From Flavobacteriaceae bacterium (GTDB lineage Bacteria > Bacteroidota > Bacteroidia > Flavobacteriales > Flavobacteriaceae), in assembly GCA_002400885.1 (NCBI GenBank), contig NVRM01000001.1, positions 1-63,946 on the forward strand: a DNA stretch of 63,946 bases, read 5' to 3'. Within the stretch, counting starts at the first letter, position 1. Each line of letters starts with the position of its first letter. Position numbers and translations under genes: made by a program. This document shows positions 43,008 to 52,746 of the stretch, in pieces. Below the pieces are notes generated by a model that was given only the letters and a program-made list of their open reading frames with translations, made no database searches and was not told the origin of the DNA.

Positions 43008-44545
43008 ATTTTACTATCTATGATTGTGTCGGGCCATGATACCTGATTTCCTGTCTTTGTATGCGTGGGCATCTGGGCATCTACGGAACGTAAATAATTA
43101 CTTAATATTTTTGCTAACTCAACTTTTTTCAAAGGATTTATAGTTGTCAGGTTTTGAGTCTCTCCAATGTCATTGCGTATGTCAAACAACTCAAAGCTTT
43201 CATCTATATGGTAGTAAATCAATTTATAATCACCCAATCTTACCGCACTAAAAGCACCAATTCCAGGTCCTGATGGTCCCCAATTATTGGGGTAATGCCA
43301 AAACAAGGGCCTCTCCAAAAGAGAAGGTTCATTTCCTTTTAAGATAGCCGTAAAACTGATACCATCAATTTTTTGAACCGTTTTGTAGTTCGATATTTGC
43401 GCCATTTCCAAGATTGTTGGATAAAAATCTTCAATAATAAGCTGTTGGTTACTTACAGAATTAGGATGGGTAACTCCAGGCCATTTTACCAGCATTGGTT
43501 CACGAATTCCTCCTTCATGTATGGATCCCTTTCCACTAGACAAAGGTTTGTTATGGCTGTGTTTTTTACCACCTCTAGCCACGGCACTCAAGCCGCCATT
43601 GTCGGACATAAAAAGAATGATGGTATTGTCAGCAATTCCTTTTTTAGCGACAAAATCTAAGATATCTCCCAGACTTTTATCCATGCCTTCAATCATAGAA
43701 GCGTATTTGGCTTCTATAGAGTCGAGTCCTTTTTCTATGTACTTCTGTTCATATCTAGGGTCTCCCATAATTGGAGTGTGAACCGCGTAATGAGATAGGT
43801 ACAAATAGAAGGGCGTATCCTCATTTAATGCTATATCCATGGCATCCATGGCTTCTAAGGTCAATGCTTCTGTTAAAAACACCTCTTTTCCATGATGTTT
43901 CGAAAGGTCTGGGACATCCCAAATAGAGTTTTTATCAGTGTATTTCTTGAAGTTTTCTTTCCCATAATAACTCCCAGGAGCACCTGCAGCATGTCCGGCT
44001 ATATTGGTTTGGAAACCTAAATTACTAGGGTTGGCTCCCGGAGTTCCTTCAGCTCCAAAATGGGCTTTTCCAACATGGATCGTGTGATAGCCGTTGTCTC
44101 TTAAAATTTGTGGAAAAGGAGTAATATGAATCGCTAATTCTATACTGTCCGTTGGTTGAGCTCCGTTTAAATTCCATCGAGGTATTTGCAATCCTTTTGG
44201 GGGTTGAACCATGTACTTTCCTCTTCTTAAAGTCCAATTGGTTACGCGATGCCTTGCGGCATTCATTCCCGAAATTAGACTGACACGTGTAGGAGAACAA
44301 ACAGGTGTCGCATAGGCTTGGGTTAATTTAAGACCTTCACTGGCCAGTCGTTCCATATTTGGTGTGTGATACCGATCATTAAATGCCGTTTTTTTGTTCC
44401 AAAAAGGGACAGAAGTGTCTTGCCAGCCCATATCATCTACCATAAATAGAATGATATTGGGTTTTTGAGGCGGTGATGTTACACTTTGACAAGTTGTCAA
44501 TAAAACAAGGAACAGTAAAGGGATGCTTCGTTTTAAGTTTTTCAT
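43004..44545 (-). CDS. Exported sulfatase (formylglycine-dependent, S1 family)
   Basis: The 513-residue protein has a lipoprotein-like signal ending LLTTC. The active-site Cys83 stands in C-S-P-T-R (PVCSPTRVSLISG), which is modified to formylglycine. Metal ligands lie in FMVDDMGW, HVGKAHFGAEG and FMSDNGG. It removes sulfate from carbohydrate. The two neighbouring GH20 hexosaminidases suggest sulfated N-acetylhexosamine substrates. It begins 2 bases after the GH20 gene. Confidence 0.93.
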   Translation of the reverse strand: MKNLKRSIPLLFLVLLTTCQSVTSPPQKPNIILFMVDDMGWQDTSVPFWNKKTAFNDRYHTPNMERLASEGLKLTQAYATPVCSPTRVSLISGMNAARHRVTNWTLRRGKYMVQPPKGLQIPRWNLNGAQPTDSIELAIHITPFPQILRDNGYHTIHVGKAHFGAEGTPGANPSNLGFQTNIAGHAAGAPGSYYGKENFKKYTDKNSIWDVPDLSKHHGKEVFLTEALTLEAMDAMDIALNEDTPFYLYLSHYAVHTPIMGDPRYEQKYIEKGLDSIEAKYASMIEGMDKSLGDILDFVAKKGIADNTIILFMSDNGGLSAVARGGKKHSHNKPLSSGKGSIHEGGIREPMLVKWPGVTHPNSVSNQQLIIEDFYPTILEMAQISNYKTVQKIDGISFTAILKGNEPSLLERPLFWHYPNNWGPSGPGIGAFSAVRLGDYKLIYYHIDESFELFDIRNDIGETQNLTTINPLKKVELAKILSNYLRSVDAQMPTHTKTGNQVSWPDTIIDSKI

Positions 44546-44547
44546 AG

Positions 44548-46836
44548 TTAATATCCGATTACGGAGCTATTTAATAATTTTTTTTCACCCGTAGGTGTTT
44601 TGTACCATGCTGTCAATTCACTACCACCACCTCCTTGATGGTATCTAATAGTGATGGGATGCCATCCTTTTTTAAGGGCTACCATTCCTTCTCTTACAAT
44701 TCCAGCGTGGTTTCCACCATTATCTACGACCAATTTATCAGCAATATACAACAAACTTCCATCATCTGATTTGGTAGAAAACTCATATAAACCATCTGTT
44801 GCTGCTTTAAAATAACCTTTAAAAAGTAAGGCGATATGTTCTGTGTCGGCAAATTCTTTTAAGCCAATTTCTTGGACAAGGATAGGGGAGCTGTCTTGAT
44901 TTAAAGAGACAGATTCCACATCCTTGGCTTTTATGGCTTCCCCCCAACGTTGGATGCTTCCAAGGGTAGGTTGTACTTTTAAGGCTTCTATATAGGCTTG
45001 TTTTTCTATAGTCGCTGATTTTATTTCGCTAAAAACAGTGCCTTTATAAACAATTACTTGAATGGTGGTATTGGCGGTTATCTCGATGGTTCCAGTGTAT
45101 TTTGTAGCCTTATCAGAAGGTAGCGTTCCATCCAATGTATAGTAGATGTCCATTCCTTCTAAAGGAGCTTTTAATTGGATGATTGCTTTGTCTATAAAAA
45201 CAATTTGGTTAGGTAAACCTTCTACTGAAGGGATGAAATAATTAATATTTAAAGCATCCATTCTAGGGTAGTGCCCCTCTAGTCGCTGGGTGAAATTATC
45301 AAAATCCTTATGTTCTTTTAAACTCCATGCCGTTTCTGCCAATCCTTGTAAGCGTGGAAAAGCTTGGTATTGTAAACGTTTAAAATTAGGAATTCTCTCC
45401 GACCATAAATTTGCTTGGATTCCAATGACATGTGCCCTTTGTTTGGGGGTGAAATGTTCGGGTACAGGCTCGTAATTATACACTTTAGAAAGTGGAGTAG
45501 ACTCATTTGTAAAGTCAAAATAATATTCAAAATCTGGGGTAATAATTAAATCCGAACCATTATTTACGGTAATATCTCTGGCCTTTGGAGCCCAATTACG
45601 CCACCACATAACAGTGGCATCACTCGATAAACCACCTTCTGCAATTTCATCCCATCCTAACAATCGTTTTCCTTTTGAATGTAAGAAATCAGCAATGTCT
45701 TTATTAAAAAAGGACTGCAATTCATGTTCGTTTTTTAAGTTGTTTTTTTGAATTGCTCTTTGGCATTTATCGCATTCTTTCCAGGACTGAATGTTTACTT
45801 CATCACCACCAATATGGATGTATTGTGAAGGGAATAGTGCGGCTATTTCAGTTAAAATATCTTTTGCAAAATCCAATGAGCCTTGTTTTCCTAAACAAGC
45901 AGGTCTAGAGAATTGTTCTCCCCATCCGGCTTCACCTGTACAGGATAAATAAGGATAATTATCAATGGCAGCCTTAAAATGCCCAGGCATGTCTATTTCA
46001 GGAATCACTTCTATATTTAAAGCAGCTGCATAGCTAATAATATCTTTTATCTGTACTTGAGTAAAGAAACCTCCATATTTATTTACGCCATCTTTCTCTT
46101 GAAAATGTTGTGGGTCGATGATAAACAGAGGATTGGTTTTCGCCTTCTCGTTACAGTGTTTGTCATTGGCATCTTCTGTTCTCCAAGCCCCTTTTTCGGT
46201 AAGCAGCGGGTATTTTTTAATTTCAATACGCCATCCTTGATCATCCGTCAAATGCATGTGAAACTTGTTCAATTTATACAAGGCCATATGATCTAAAAAC
46301 AACTTCACTTCTTCCAAACTGAAAAAGTGACGGCTAAAATCCATGTGCATTCCACGCCATTTAAAACGTGGAGCATCGGTTATTTCAACGCTTGGCACCC
46401 ACCAAGACTTTGTAGTCCCGTTCTGAGATTCAATGCTAGGAGGTAACAGTTGTCGTATGGTTTGTATGGCGTATAAATAACCTGCACCATCTCCGGATTC
46501 TATGGTTATTCCGGCGGGATCTACCCGTAGTTTATAGCCTTCTTTTGAAAGTGAATCCCTATTTTTGAATTGAATTTCAGCGTTCTTTTGATCGCTAATT
46601 TCCAAGGTATAACCACTGCTGTTTTTCAAGAGCTTGTTAAAGAGATTTGCCGCATTAATTTGTGTTGGAGTGGTGGCGTATATTTGTGTCGTTGCCTCAA
46701 TTTTAAAGGCCCCCGAAAACACCTCTACCTTATGCGGTAGCGGGATTATATTTAGAGCTTCCTTGTCAAAAGAAGGAGATTCTGAACTACAAGAGGCCAG
46801 GAATAAAAAGGGCAGAATTAAATAGATAAATCGCAT
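44548..46836 (-). CDS. Beta-N-acetylhexosaminidase (GH20) with chitobiase-like C-terminal and PA14 domains
   Basis: The 762-residue lipoprotein (signal ending LFLASC) has an N-terminal GH20b domain, then the catalytic barrel with D345-E346 in IHIGGDEVNIQSW. Next comes a chitobiase C-terminal-like domain (IYYTLDGTLPSDKATKYTG). A PA14 domain ends the protein (HIALLFKGYFKA, FSTKSDDGSLLYIADKLVVDN). PA14 often binds carbohydrate. It would release terminal N-acetylglucosamine or N-acetylgalactosamine outside the cell or in the periplasm. It lies second in the operon. Confidence 0.94.
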   Translation of the reverse strand: MRFIYLILPFLFLASCSSESPSFDKEALNIIPLPHKVEVFSGAFKIEATTQIYATTPTQINAANLFNKLLKNSSGYTLEISDQKNAEIQFKNRDSLSKEGYKLRVDPAGITIESGDGAGYLYAIQTIRQLLPPSIESQNGTTKSWWVPSVEITDAPRFKWRGMHMDFSRHFFSLEEVKLFLDHMALYKLNKFHMHLTDDQGWRIEIKKYPLLTEKGAWRTEDANDKHCNEKAKTNPLFIIDPQHFQEKDGVNKYGGFFTQVQIKDIISYAAALNIEVIPEIDMPGHFKAAIDNYPYLSCTGEAGWGEQFSRPACLGKQGSLDFAKDILTEIAALFPSQYIHIGGDEVNIQSWKECDKCQRAIQKNNLKNEHELQSFFNKDIADFLHSKGKRLLGWDEIAEGGLSSDATVMWWRNWAPKARDITVNNGSDLIITPDFEYYFDFTNESTPLSKVYNYEPVPEHFTPKQRAHVIGIQANLWSERIPNFKRLQYQAFPRLQGLAETAWSLKEHKDFDNFTQRLEGHYPRMDALNINYFIPSVEGLPNQIVFIDKAIIQLKAPLEGMDIYYTLDGTLPSDKATKYTGTIEITANTTIQVIVYKGTVFSEIKSATIEKQAYIEALKVQPTLGSIQRWGEAIKAKDVESVSLNQDSSPILVQEIGLKEFADTEHIALLFKGYFKAATDGLYEFSTKSDDGSLLYIADKLVVDNGGNHAGIVREGMVALKKGWHPITIRYHQGGGGSELTAWYKTPTGEKKLLNSSVIGY

Positions 46837-46856
46837 ATAAGTAAAATGATAAGTTT

Positions 46857-48437
46857 TTATTTGTTGTAATAATTAATTCCTTGTGTTGCCCAGTATTTTT
46901 TAAGTTGTTCTAAAGCTTTCGAAAAGGAGTTAAAATCTTTGTTGTTGGTTTCTGTCCATCCAACCTCTGCAAAGGCAGCAATTCTAGGGAATGTTTGTCT
47001 TGCTACATCGTCGTTTGTAGGGGTCCATTCACTCCACATTTGACAGCCTAATCCGTAGACGTTTCTGTGGTATTCTACTGCCAAATCTTTTGGGATAGGG
47101 TTAAAGCTGTACGCTTTCTCTAGTGAGATTTTTTTGTAGTTATAGTCCAAATAAGTGTTACTGTGTGTAGAGTTTACAATACCGTATCCCTCTTGGGCTG
47201 CTTTTGTCAATAAATCAATATTTCCTTTCCAAAAATGGACAACAACGTTTTTTGCCAAGGCTGTTTTCGCTTCTTTATCATTCTTTTTTTCAGCGAAACC
47301 ATGGTGGATGTTTTTCCCCATTATTTCATTCCAACCCATCATTCTACGTCCATTTTTTTCGATGAATTTAGAAATACTATTGGTGAACTGAATTTGTAAA
47401 TCGGCTGGGGATTCGATGTTGTTTTCTTTCATGTATTTTTGTACGCTCTTACTTTCTTCCCAAACTTTATAGCCCACTTCATCTCCGCCAATATGAATGA
47501 CCTTTGAAGGGAATAATTCGAATATTTCTTCCAATACATCATGGATAAAAGTAATGACTTCTGGTTTTGTAATGTCGTAATTGTCAAAAAGACGTCCAAA
47601 TCTTATTGGAACTTCTAAGTCCGTTCCTAAGGTGCCTAGCCATGGATAAGAAGCGATTGCCGCACTAGAATGTCCGGGCATTTCAAATTCTGGAACAATG
47701 GTAATGTTTCTTTCAGCAGCGTAAGCTACAATATTTTTTATTTGTTTTTGTGTATAGAATCCTTCATGAGGTTCTCCAGAAAACTTCCCGCTTCCCCAAG
47801 TTCCAATTTCAGAATCTCTTCTCTTGGAGCCGACAGTGGTTAAGCGTGGGTATTTTTTTATTTCGATACGCCATCCTCCGTCATCTACTAAATGCCAATG
47901 AAAAACATTCATTTTTAATAAGGCCATTTGATCTAACATAAGTTTTACGAAATCTTCACCATGAAAATAGCGAGACTCATCTAGCATATAAGCTCTCCAA
48001 GAGAAACGCGGACTGTCTTGGACGGTCATTGTAGGGATCTGTAGTGATTTATGTGCCAATTGTCTCAGGCTTTGTAGCCCGTAAAACCAACCTTTATTTC
48101 CAGCTGCTGAAATAACAATACTATAGGTATCAACCGTCATTTCATAGGCTTCTGCGTCAAGGGCGTCATTCAATAAAAAAGAGAGGGTTTGTTGCTTTTT
48201 TTTACGGCTTGTTTCAAGCGTGATGTCCAAGTCCTTTTTAAATTGACCTTGGGCGATTTTTACAATTTCTTGGTTGCGTTTATTTCTTTTAATATGTGTT
48301 ATTTTTGAAAGATCAAACGAGGGGTTATTTGTAAACGAAAGCTTATTTGGCTGTGGGATTATACCGCTTGTTTGCTGTGCAGAAACAGTAGTGCTTATGC
48401 AGATTAAAATAAATAGGGAATAGAGGATTTTGTACAT
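46857..48437 (-). CDS. Beta-N-acetylhexosaminidase (GH20)
   Basis: The 526-residue protein has a signal peptide ending TVSAQ. It has a GH20b N-terminal domain (SGIIPQPNKLSF), and the catalytic barrel holds D319-E320 in IHIGGDEVGYKVW. DESRYFHGEDFVKLMLDQMALLKMNVFHWHLVDDGGWRIEIK is the family core. Unlike its neighbour it ends after the barrel, without accessory domains. It is the first gene of the operon and the two enzymes probably differ in chain length or linkage preference. Confidence 0.94.
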   Translation of the reverse strand: MYKILYSLFILICISTTVSAQQTSGIIPQPNKLSFTNNPSFDLSKITHIKRNKRNQEIVKIAQGQFKKDLDITLETSRKKKQQTLSFLLNDALDAEAYEMTVDTYSIVISAAGNKGWFYGLQSLRQLAHKSLQIPTMTVQDSPRFSWRAYMLDESRYFHGEDFVKLMLDQMALLKMNVFHWHLVDDGGWRIEIKKYPRLTTVGSKRRDSEIGTWGSGKFSGEPHEGFYTQKQIKNIVAYAAERNITIVPEFEMPGHSSAAIASYPWLGTLGTDLEVPIRFGRLFDNYDITKPEVITFIHDVLEEIFELFPSKVIHIGGDEVGYKVWEESKSVQKYMKENNIESPADLQIQFTNSISKFIEKNGRRMMGWNEIMGKNIHHGFAEKKNDKEAKTALAKNVVVHFWKGNIDLLTKAAQEGYGIVNSTHSNTYLDYNYKKISLEKAYSFNPIPKDLAVEYHRNVYGLGCQMWSEWTPTNDDVARQTFPRIAAFAEVGWTETNNKDFNSFSKALEQLKKYWATQGINYYNK

Positions 48438-48996
48438 GAATATATAAATTTTAAATGATTTTAGAATGAATTAATTTTTAAATGAACGGGATTATTGGTT
48501 GGTTAAAAGTGCTCGTATTTTGTTGCCGTCGTTGTTGTTTAATTGCACTGTTTATTGTTTGTTTTATAAAACAGCTTGATATCTTATTGGTTTTAACTGT
48601 TTTAAATTGATGAAGTGCGGTGTGTTATATTTAAAAATGATAGGTTTGAACATTTAATTAATCGATGTTCTTGGTAAAATTTCTTTTCAATTTCGAAAGC
48701 ATCTGTAACTGTATTTTAATAAACGTATAATTTACGGTTAAAGATACGTGAATTATTGAGATCCGCCAATATTTTTAGTTAAATATCCACGAATAGCTTG
48801 GAGAACTTAACGGAATGAGTCCTTTTTAACAATTGCTTTAAGGAGATGAAGAAGTAACTAAATCTACAGCTATTAACAGGTGATATGGGAGGTTTTATCA
48901 CTGTTTCTAACCGTAAATTAAGTCTCCTTAAAATTATTTTTACTGTTGATTAAAAAACAACTCCTATTAATTGCTTATTTTCGCGGCTCAAAATAG
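48438..48996. other. Gap between the GH20 gene and the ABC-F gene with interleaved inverted repeats
   Basis: The 559-base stretch holds two inverted repeat pairs in A-B-A'-B' order (positions given in the next entry) and promoters for both divergent genes, including a -7-like TATTTTCG at 48976-48983. I find no coding sequence. Confidence 0.5.
48728..48932. repeat. Two interleaved inverted repeats
   Basis: TAATTTACGGTTA (48728-48740) pairs with TAACCGTAAATTA (48908-48920) over 13 bp. TTTAAGGAGA (48837-48846) pairs with TCTCCTTAAA (48923-48932) over 10 bp. The order A-B-A'-B' cannot form a simple nested hairpin but could form a pseudoknot or alternative structures. Confidence 0.65.
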
Positions 48997-49002
48997 TTGA
49001 AT

Positions 49003-50634
49003 ATGATTACAGTAGACCAGTTAGGGGTTGAATTTAGTGGGCAAACATTATTTAATGATGTATCGTTTGTGATAAATGAAAATGATAAAATAGCCCTTAT
49101 GGGGAAAAATGGTGCCGGAAAATCTACCATGATGAAAATCATAGCGGGTGTTTCTAGTCCTTCAAAAGGAGGAGTAAGACATCCAAAGGATACCGTTATC
49201 GCTTATTTACCACAGCACTTATTAATGGAGGACGATTGTACTGTAATGGAAGAAGCGTCCAAAGCATTTGCCAGTATCTTTGCCATGAAGGAAGAAATGG
49301 ATGGTTTAAATACCCAGTTGGAAACCCGCACGGATTATGAATCCGATGCTTATATGAAAATTATAGAACGTGTTTCCGATTTAGGAGAGAAATTTTATGC
49401 CTTAGAAGAAGTTAATTACGAAGGAGAGGTAGAGAAGGCCTTAAAAGGACTTGGTTTTAAAGCCAGTGATTTTAACCGTGCTACTTCGGAATTTAGTGGA
49501 GGATGGCGTATGCGTATAGAATTGGCAAAAATTCTATTGCAAAAACCCGATTTAATTTTATTGGATGAGCCGACCAATCACGTGGATATAGAATCTGTAA
49601 TGTGGTTAGAGGATTTTTTAATCAATAAAGCAAAGGCAGTCGTGGTTATTTCACATGACAAGGCATTTATTGACAATATTACCAATAGGACTATAGAAGT
49701 GACCATGGGAACTATCCATGATTATAAAGCCAACTATTCTCATTATTTATTATTGAGAAAAGAACGTCGTTCACATCAGGTGAAGGCATACAAGGAACAA
49801 CAAAAAATGATTGCCGATAATCAGCAATTTATAGATCGTTTTAAGGGAACTTATTCTAAATCTAACCAAGTAGCCTCTAGAGAGCGTATGTTAGAGAAAG
49901 TAGTGCCTATAGAGATTGATGAAGTGGATACTAGTTCGCTAAGTTTGCGTTTCCCTCCAGCACCTAGATCGGGAGATTACCCGGTGAAAGTGGAAGGAAT
50001 GACGAAGAAGTATGGTGATTTAACCATTTTTAAAGATGCAAGTTTTTCTATTGCTAGGGGTGAAAAAGTATCCTTTGTAGGACGTAATGGAGAAGGAAAA
50101 TCTACCATGATCAAAGCCATTATGGGCGAAATAGATTTTGAAGGTGAATGTGGTTTAGGACACAATGCAAAAGTGGGTTATTTTGCACAAAATCAAGCAT
50201 CTTTATTGGATGAAGACCTTACGGTATTTCAAACAGTAGATCAGGTGGCAAAAGGAGACATAAGAACGCAGATAAAAAACATCCTTGGACAATTTATGTT
50301 TGGAGGAGATGCCATAGATAAAAAGGTTAAAATGCTTTCTGGAGGAGAAAAAACCAGATTGGCCATGGTGAAATTATTATTGGATCCTGTAAATGTATTG
50401 ATCTTGGATGAGCCAACAAACCATTTGGATTTGCGCTCAAAAGAAGTGATAAAAGATGCTTTATTGGCCTTTGAAGGTACTTTGATTCTGGTGTCTCACG
50501 ACAGGGATTTCCTTGGAGGTTTGTCAGAAAAAGTATTTGAATTTAAAGACCAACGTGTCATTGAGCATTTTGAAACGATTGATGCTTTCTTAGAACGTAA
50601 TAGTATCAAAAACTTAAAAGAAATAGATTTGTAA
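49003..50634 (+). CDS. ABC-F family ATP-binding protein
   Basis: The 543-residue soluble protein has two ABC domains: Walker A GKNGAGKST near residue 37 and GRNGEGKST near 360, with LLDEPTNHVD and ILDEPTNHLD Walker B blocks and SGGEKTRL/SGGWRMRI signatures. A linker rich in Lys, Arg and Gln lies between them. ABC-F proteins act on the ribosome in translation control or antibiotic protection; they have no membrane domain. A TTG at 48997 in frame would add two residues, but the ATG at 49003 is preferred. Confidence 0.92.
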   Translation: MITVDQLGVEFSGQTLFNDVSFVINENDKIALMGKNGAGKSTMMKIIAGVSSPSKGGVRHPKDTVIAYLPQHLLMEDDCTVMEEASKAFASIFAMKEEMDGLNTQLETRTDYESDAYMKIIERVSDLGEKFYALEEVNYEGEVEKALKGLGFKASDFNRATSEFSGGWRMRIELAKILLQKPDLILLDEPTNHVDIESVMWLEDFLINKAKAVVVISHDKAFIDNITNRTIEVTMGTIHDYKANYSHYLLLRKERRSHQVKAYKEQQKMIADNQQFIDRFKGTYSKSNQVASRERMLEKVVPIEIDEVDTSSLSLRFPPAPRSGDYPVKVEGMTKKYGDLTIFKDASFSIARGEKVSFVGRNGEGKSTMIKAIMGEIDFEGECGLGHNAKVGYFAQNQASLLDEDLTVFQTVDQVAKGDIRTQIKNILGQFMFGGDAIDKKVKMLSGGEKTRLAMVKLLLDPVNVLILDEPTNHLDLRSKEVIKDALLAFEGTLILVSHDRDFLGGLSEKVFEFKDQRVIEHFETIDAFLERNSIKNLKEIDL

Positions 50635-50652
50635 AACTCAAATTTTTATATA

Positions 50653-50686
50653 AAAAATCCAAACTTAGTTAGTTTGGGTTTTTTTT
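50653..50686. terminator. Bidirectional terminator after the ABC-F gene
   Basis: A CCAAACT/AGTTTGG stem has A- and T-runs on its sides. It partly overlaps the stop of the convergent acetyltransferase gene. Confidence 0.75.
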
Positions 50687-51402
50687 ATGTGATATCTTTT
50701 GAGTGCTCCGTTTACCTTAAATCCCATTTTCTTATAAATAAATGCCCCTGCTTTAGATGCCACGAGCACGATGTTTCCCTTGGCTATTCCGGAAGCTTTT
50801 TGCACTAAGTGTTGGGTCATTATCTTGCCGATACCAAGTCCTCTTACTGCCGTTAAAGTACCAATCATATGTAATCCTACATGGCCTTGTTTGTCTAAAA
50901 ACAACATGCCACAGCTTACATAATCTCCTTTATGTATTCCTATATAAGTGTGTAGTACATCGCTTTTAATGAGGTCTATAATAGTGTTAGGGAGCACATT
51001 ATACCCAAAAGAACTACTAGCAATTTCCGTAAATATTGTAGCCATTTCAATGGTGTCCACTAAATGCACCGATGAAGTATTCGTGTTAAGAAAAGTTGGT
51101 GATATGTCAGCAACAAACATGGCTTCCAAGGTAGATTTTAATTCAAATCCTTGTTCCTTCAAAGCATTGTCCGTATCCGTATTGGAAACAGTATTCAAGC
51201 TATTTGGAATCGTTTCTGAAGTGATTTCTTGATACAAATAATTGATAGTTTCCCTCGTAAGTGAAATGTTATAAATTTTACTCGGCCACAAAAAATCCTC
51301 TTGTTGGATACTTTTAAACTCCGGTGTTTTACATGATTCCCCTGTTAAAGTGCTAATATGATCCCAAAACTCAAAGAGATTTTCTAATATTTCGTTTTTC
51401 AT
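50665..51402 (-). CDS. GNAT family N-acetyltransferase
   Basis: The 245-residue protein has its acetyltransferase domain in the second half: YTYIGIHKGD-like strands (VLHTYIGIHKGDYVSCGMLF), then the acetyl-CoA loop AVRGLGIGKIMTQHLV (matching R-x2-G-x-G/A) and the end strand VASKAGAFIYKKMGFKV. The N-terminal half is variable and of unknown function. The substrate is not known. It is a single gene with its own promoter. Confidence 0.85.
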   Translation of the reverse strand: MKNEILENLFEFWDHISTLTGESCKTPEFKSIQQEDFLWPSKIYNISLTRETINYLYQEITSETIPNSLNTVSNTDTDNALKEQGFELKSTLEAMFVADISPTFLNTNTSSVHLVDTIEMATIFTEIASSSFGYNVLPNTIIDLIKSDVLHTYIGIHKGDYVSCGMLFLDKQGHVGLHMIGTLTAVRGLGIGKIMTQHLVQKASGIAKGNIVLVASKAGAFIYKKMGFKVNGALKRYHIKKTQTN

Positions 51403-51527
51403 ATTATTTTTGTCCTAATTAATTTCAAATATAATGCATTCCCAACACAAAATGATCGCTATAGAAAGGAATCAAATTCCGTTTATTTTCTTAATTTCGG
51501 GCTTTCTTAGAATTAAATCAGACTCGT

Positions 51528-52448
51528 ATGCCTAAAAATAAAAACTCACTTTTAATAATTACTGCTTTCTTCGCTATTTATGTGATCTGGGGATCAACGT
51601 ATTTATGGAATAAAATTGCAGTCACAGCATTGCCTCCTTTTATGTTGGCATCCTTTCGATTTGTAACTGCTGGACTACTGATTTTTGGCATTGCGAAGGT
51701 CAGAGGTATGTCTTTGAAAATCACCAAAAAACAATTAATGAATACCATTATTATCGGTTTTTTATTTTTGACTTTTGGAAATGGGGTAGTTGTATGGGCA
51801 TTAAAATATGTGGACAGTGGTTTTGCTGCCTTGGAAATATCTGCCCAGCCATTGGTCGTGTTGATTATGATGCGTGTGTTGGAAGGTAAAAAAATACAAG
51901 CCATGTCTATGATAGGCGTGATTCTAGGAATTATAGGAATCTATTTATTGGTAGGACAAAAAGAATTGATCAGTTCGGATGAAACTGTCATTGGAATGGT
52001 CATGATATTTGTCTGTTTATTAAGTTGGTCTTATGGTAGTTTGTTAGCTGCCAAGGTTGATTTACCAAAGAGTTATTTTGTGAATACAGGCTATCAAATG
52101 TTTTTTGGAGGATTGATGTTGGGTCTTGCCAGTCTGGCCTTTGGAGAACAATGGAGCTCGCCGCTCACATGGAGTAGTGAGGTGCAAATTTCCATGGTCT
52201 TATTAATTGTTTTTGGTGGGATTGTAGCGTTTACAGCGTTTAATTTCTTGCTTAGAACTGTTTCGCCAGAAAAAGTAGCGACGTCTACCTATGTAAACCC
52301 ATTAATTGCCATGCTTCTTGGGTGGTACTTTTTAGAAGAAGAAGTAACACAACAATCTATGATAGCTGCAGTTGTATTGCTTACAGGGGTTTATTTTATA
52401 AATACAAAACGCAAATTAAGTACGCGTTATTCTCGTTTTAGGAAATAG
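51528..52448 (+). CDS. EamA/DMT family transporter
   Basis: The 306-residue inner-membrane protein has ten predicted helices in two EamA repeats. IYVIWGSTYLWNKIA at the start and FNFLLRTVSPEKVATSTYVNPLIAMLLGW near the end are typical for drug/metabolite exporters (YdcZ/RhaT-type EamA). The substrate is unknown. It is monocistronic. Confidence 0.9.
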   Translation: MPKNKNSLLIITAFFAIYVIWGSTYLWNKIAVTALPPFMLASFRFVTAGLLIFGIAKVRGMSLKITKKQLMNTIIIGFLFLTFGNGVVVWALKYVDSGFAALEISAQPLVVLIMMRVLEGKKIQAMSMIGVILGIIGIYLLVGQKELISSDETVIGMVMIFVCLLSWSYGSLLAAKVDLPKSYFVNTGYQMFFGGLMLGLASLAFGEQWSSPLTWSSEVQISMVLLIVFGGIVAFTAFNFLLRTVSPEKVATSTYVNPLIAMLLGWYFLEEEVTQQSMIAAVVLLTGVYFINTKRKLSTRYSRFRK

Positions 52449-52746
52449 ATTTTTCTCTTAGGAGGTCTTTAGCGGGTTTTTACTTGAATTTTCGATCATC
52501 AGATCTAAAAATGATGTATTGAAAAATCTATCGTTTTATATTTTTTGAATTAATATGCGATAAATAATACAGAAAAACGGGATTAAACTTCTTCCTTTTG
52601 TACATTTGAACGAGCGTTATATCATTCCTAAATGAATTGGTTTAACGCTGAAGCATAAGTGTCTGTAATGGTGTTGTTTAAAATGGAGGGGGAGTATTGG
52701 CAACTGCTTTTAGTATAATTAATCATCAATATTATATAAAAAAGAC
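52449..52746. other. Gap between EamA and the leucine-rich repeat gene
   Basis: About 300 bases without a gene. It holds a -7-like TACATTTG at 52601-52608 that may drive the following lipoprotein from about 140 bases away. No repeat or RNA structure stands out. Confidence 0.4.

Noticed and set aside
42213-48437. Full polysaccharide utilisation locus
   Set aside because: No SusC/SusD-type genes and no regulator are in the window.
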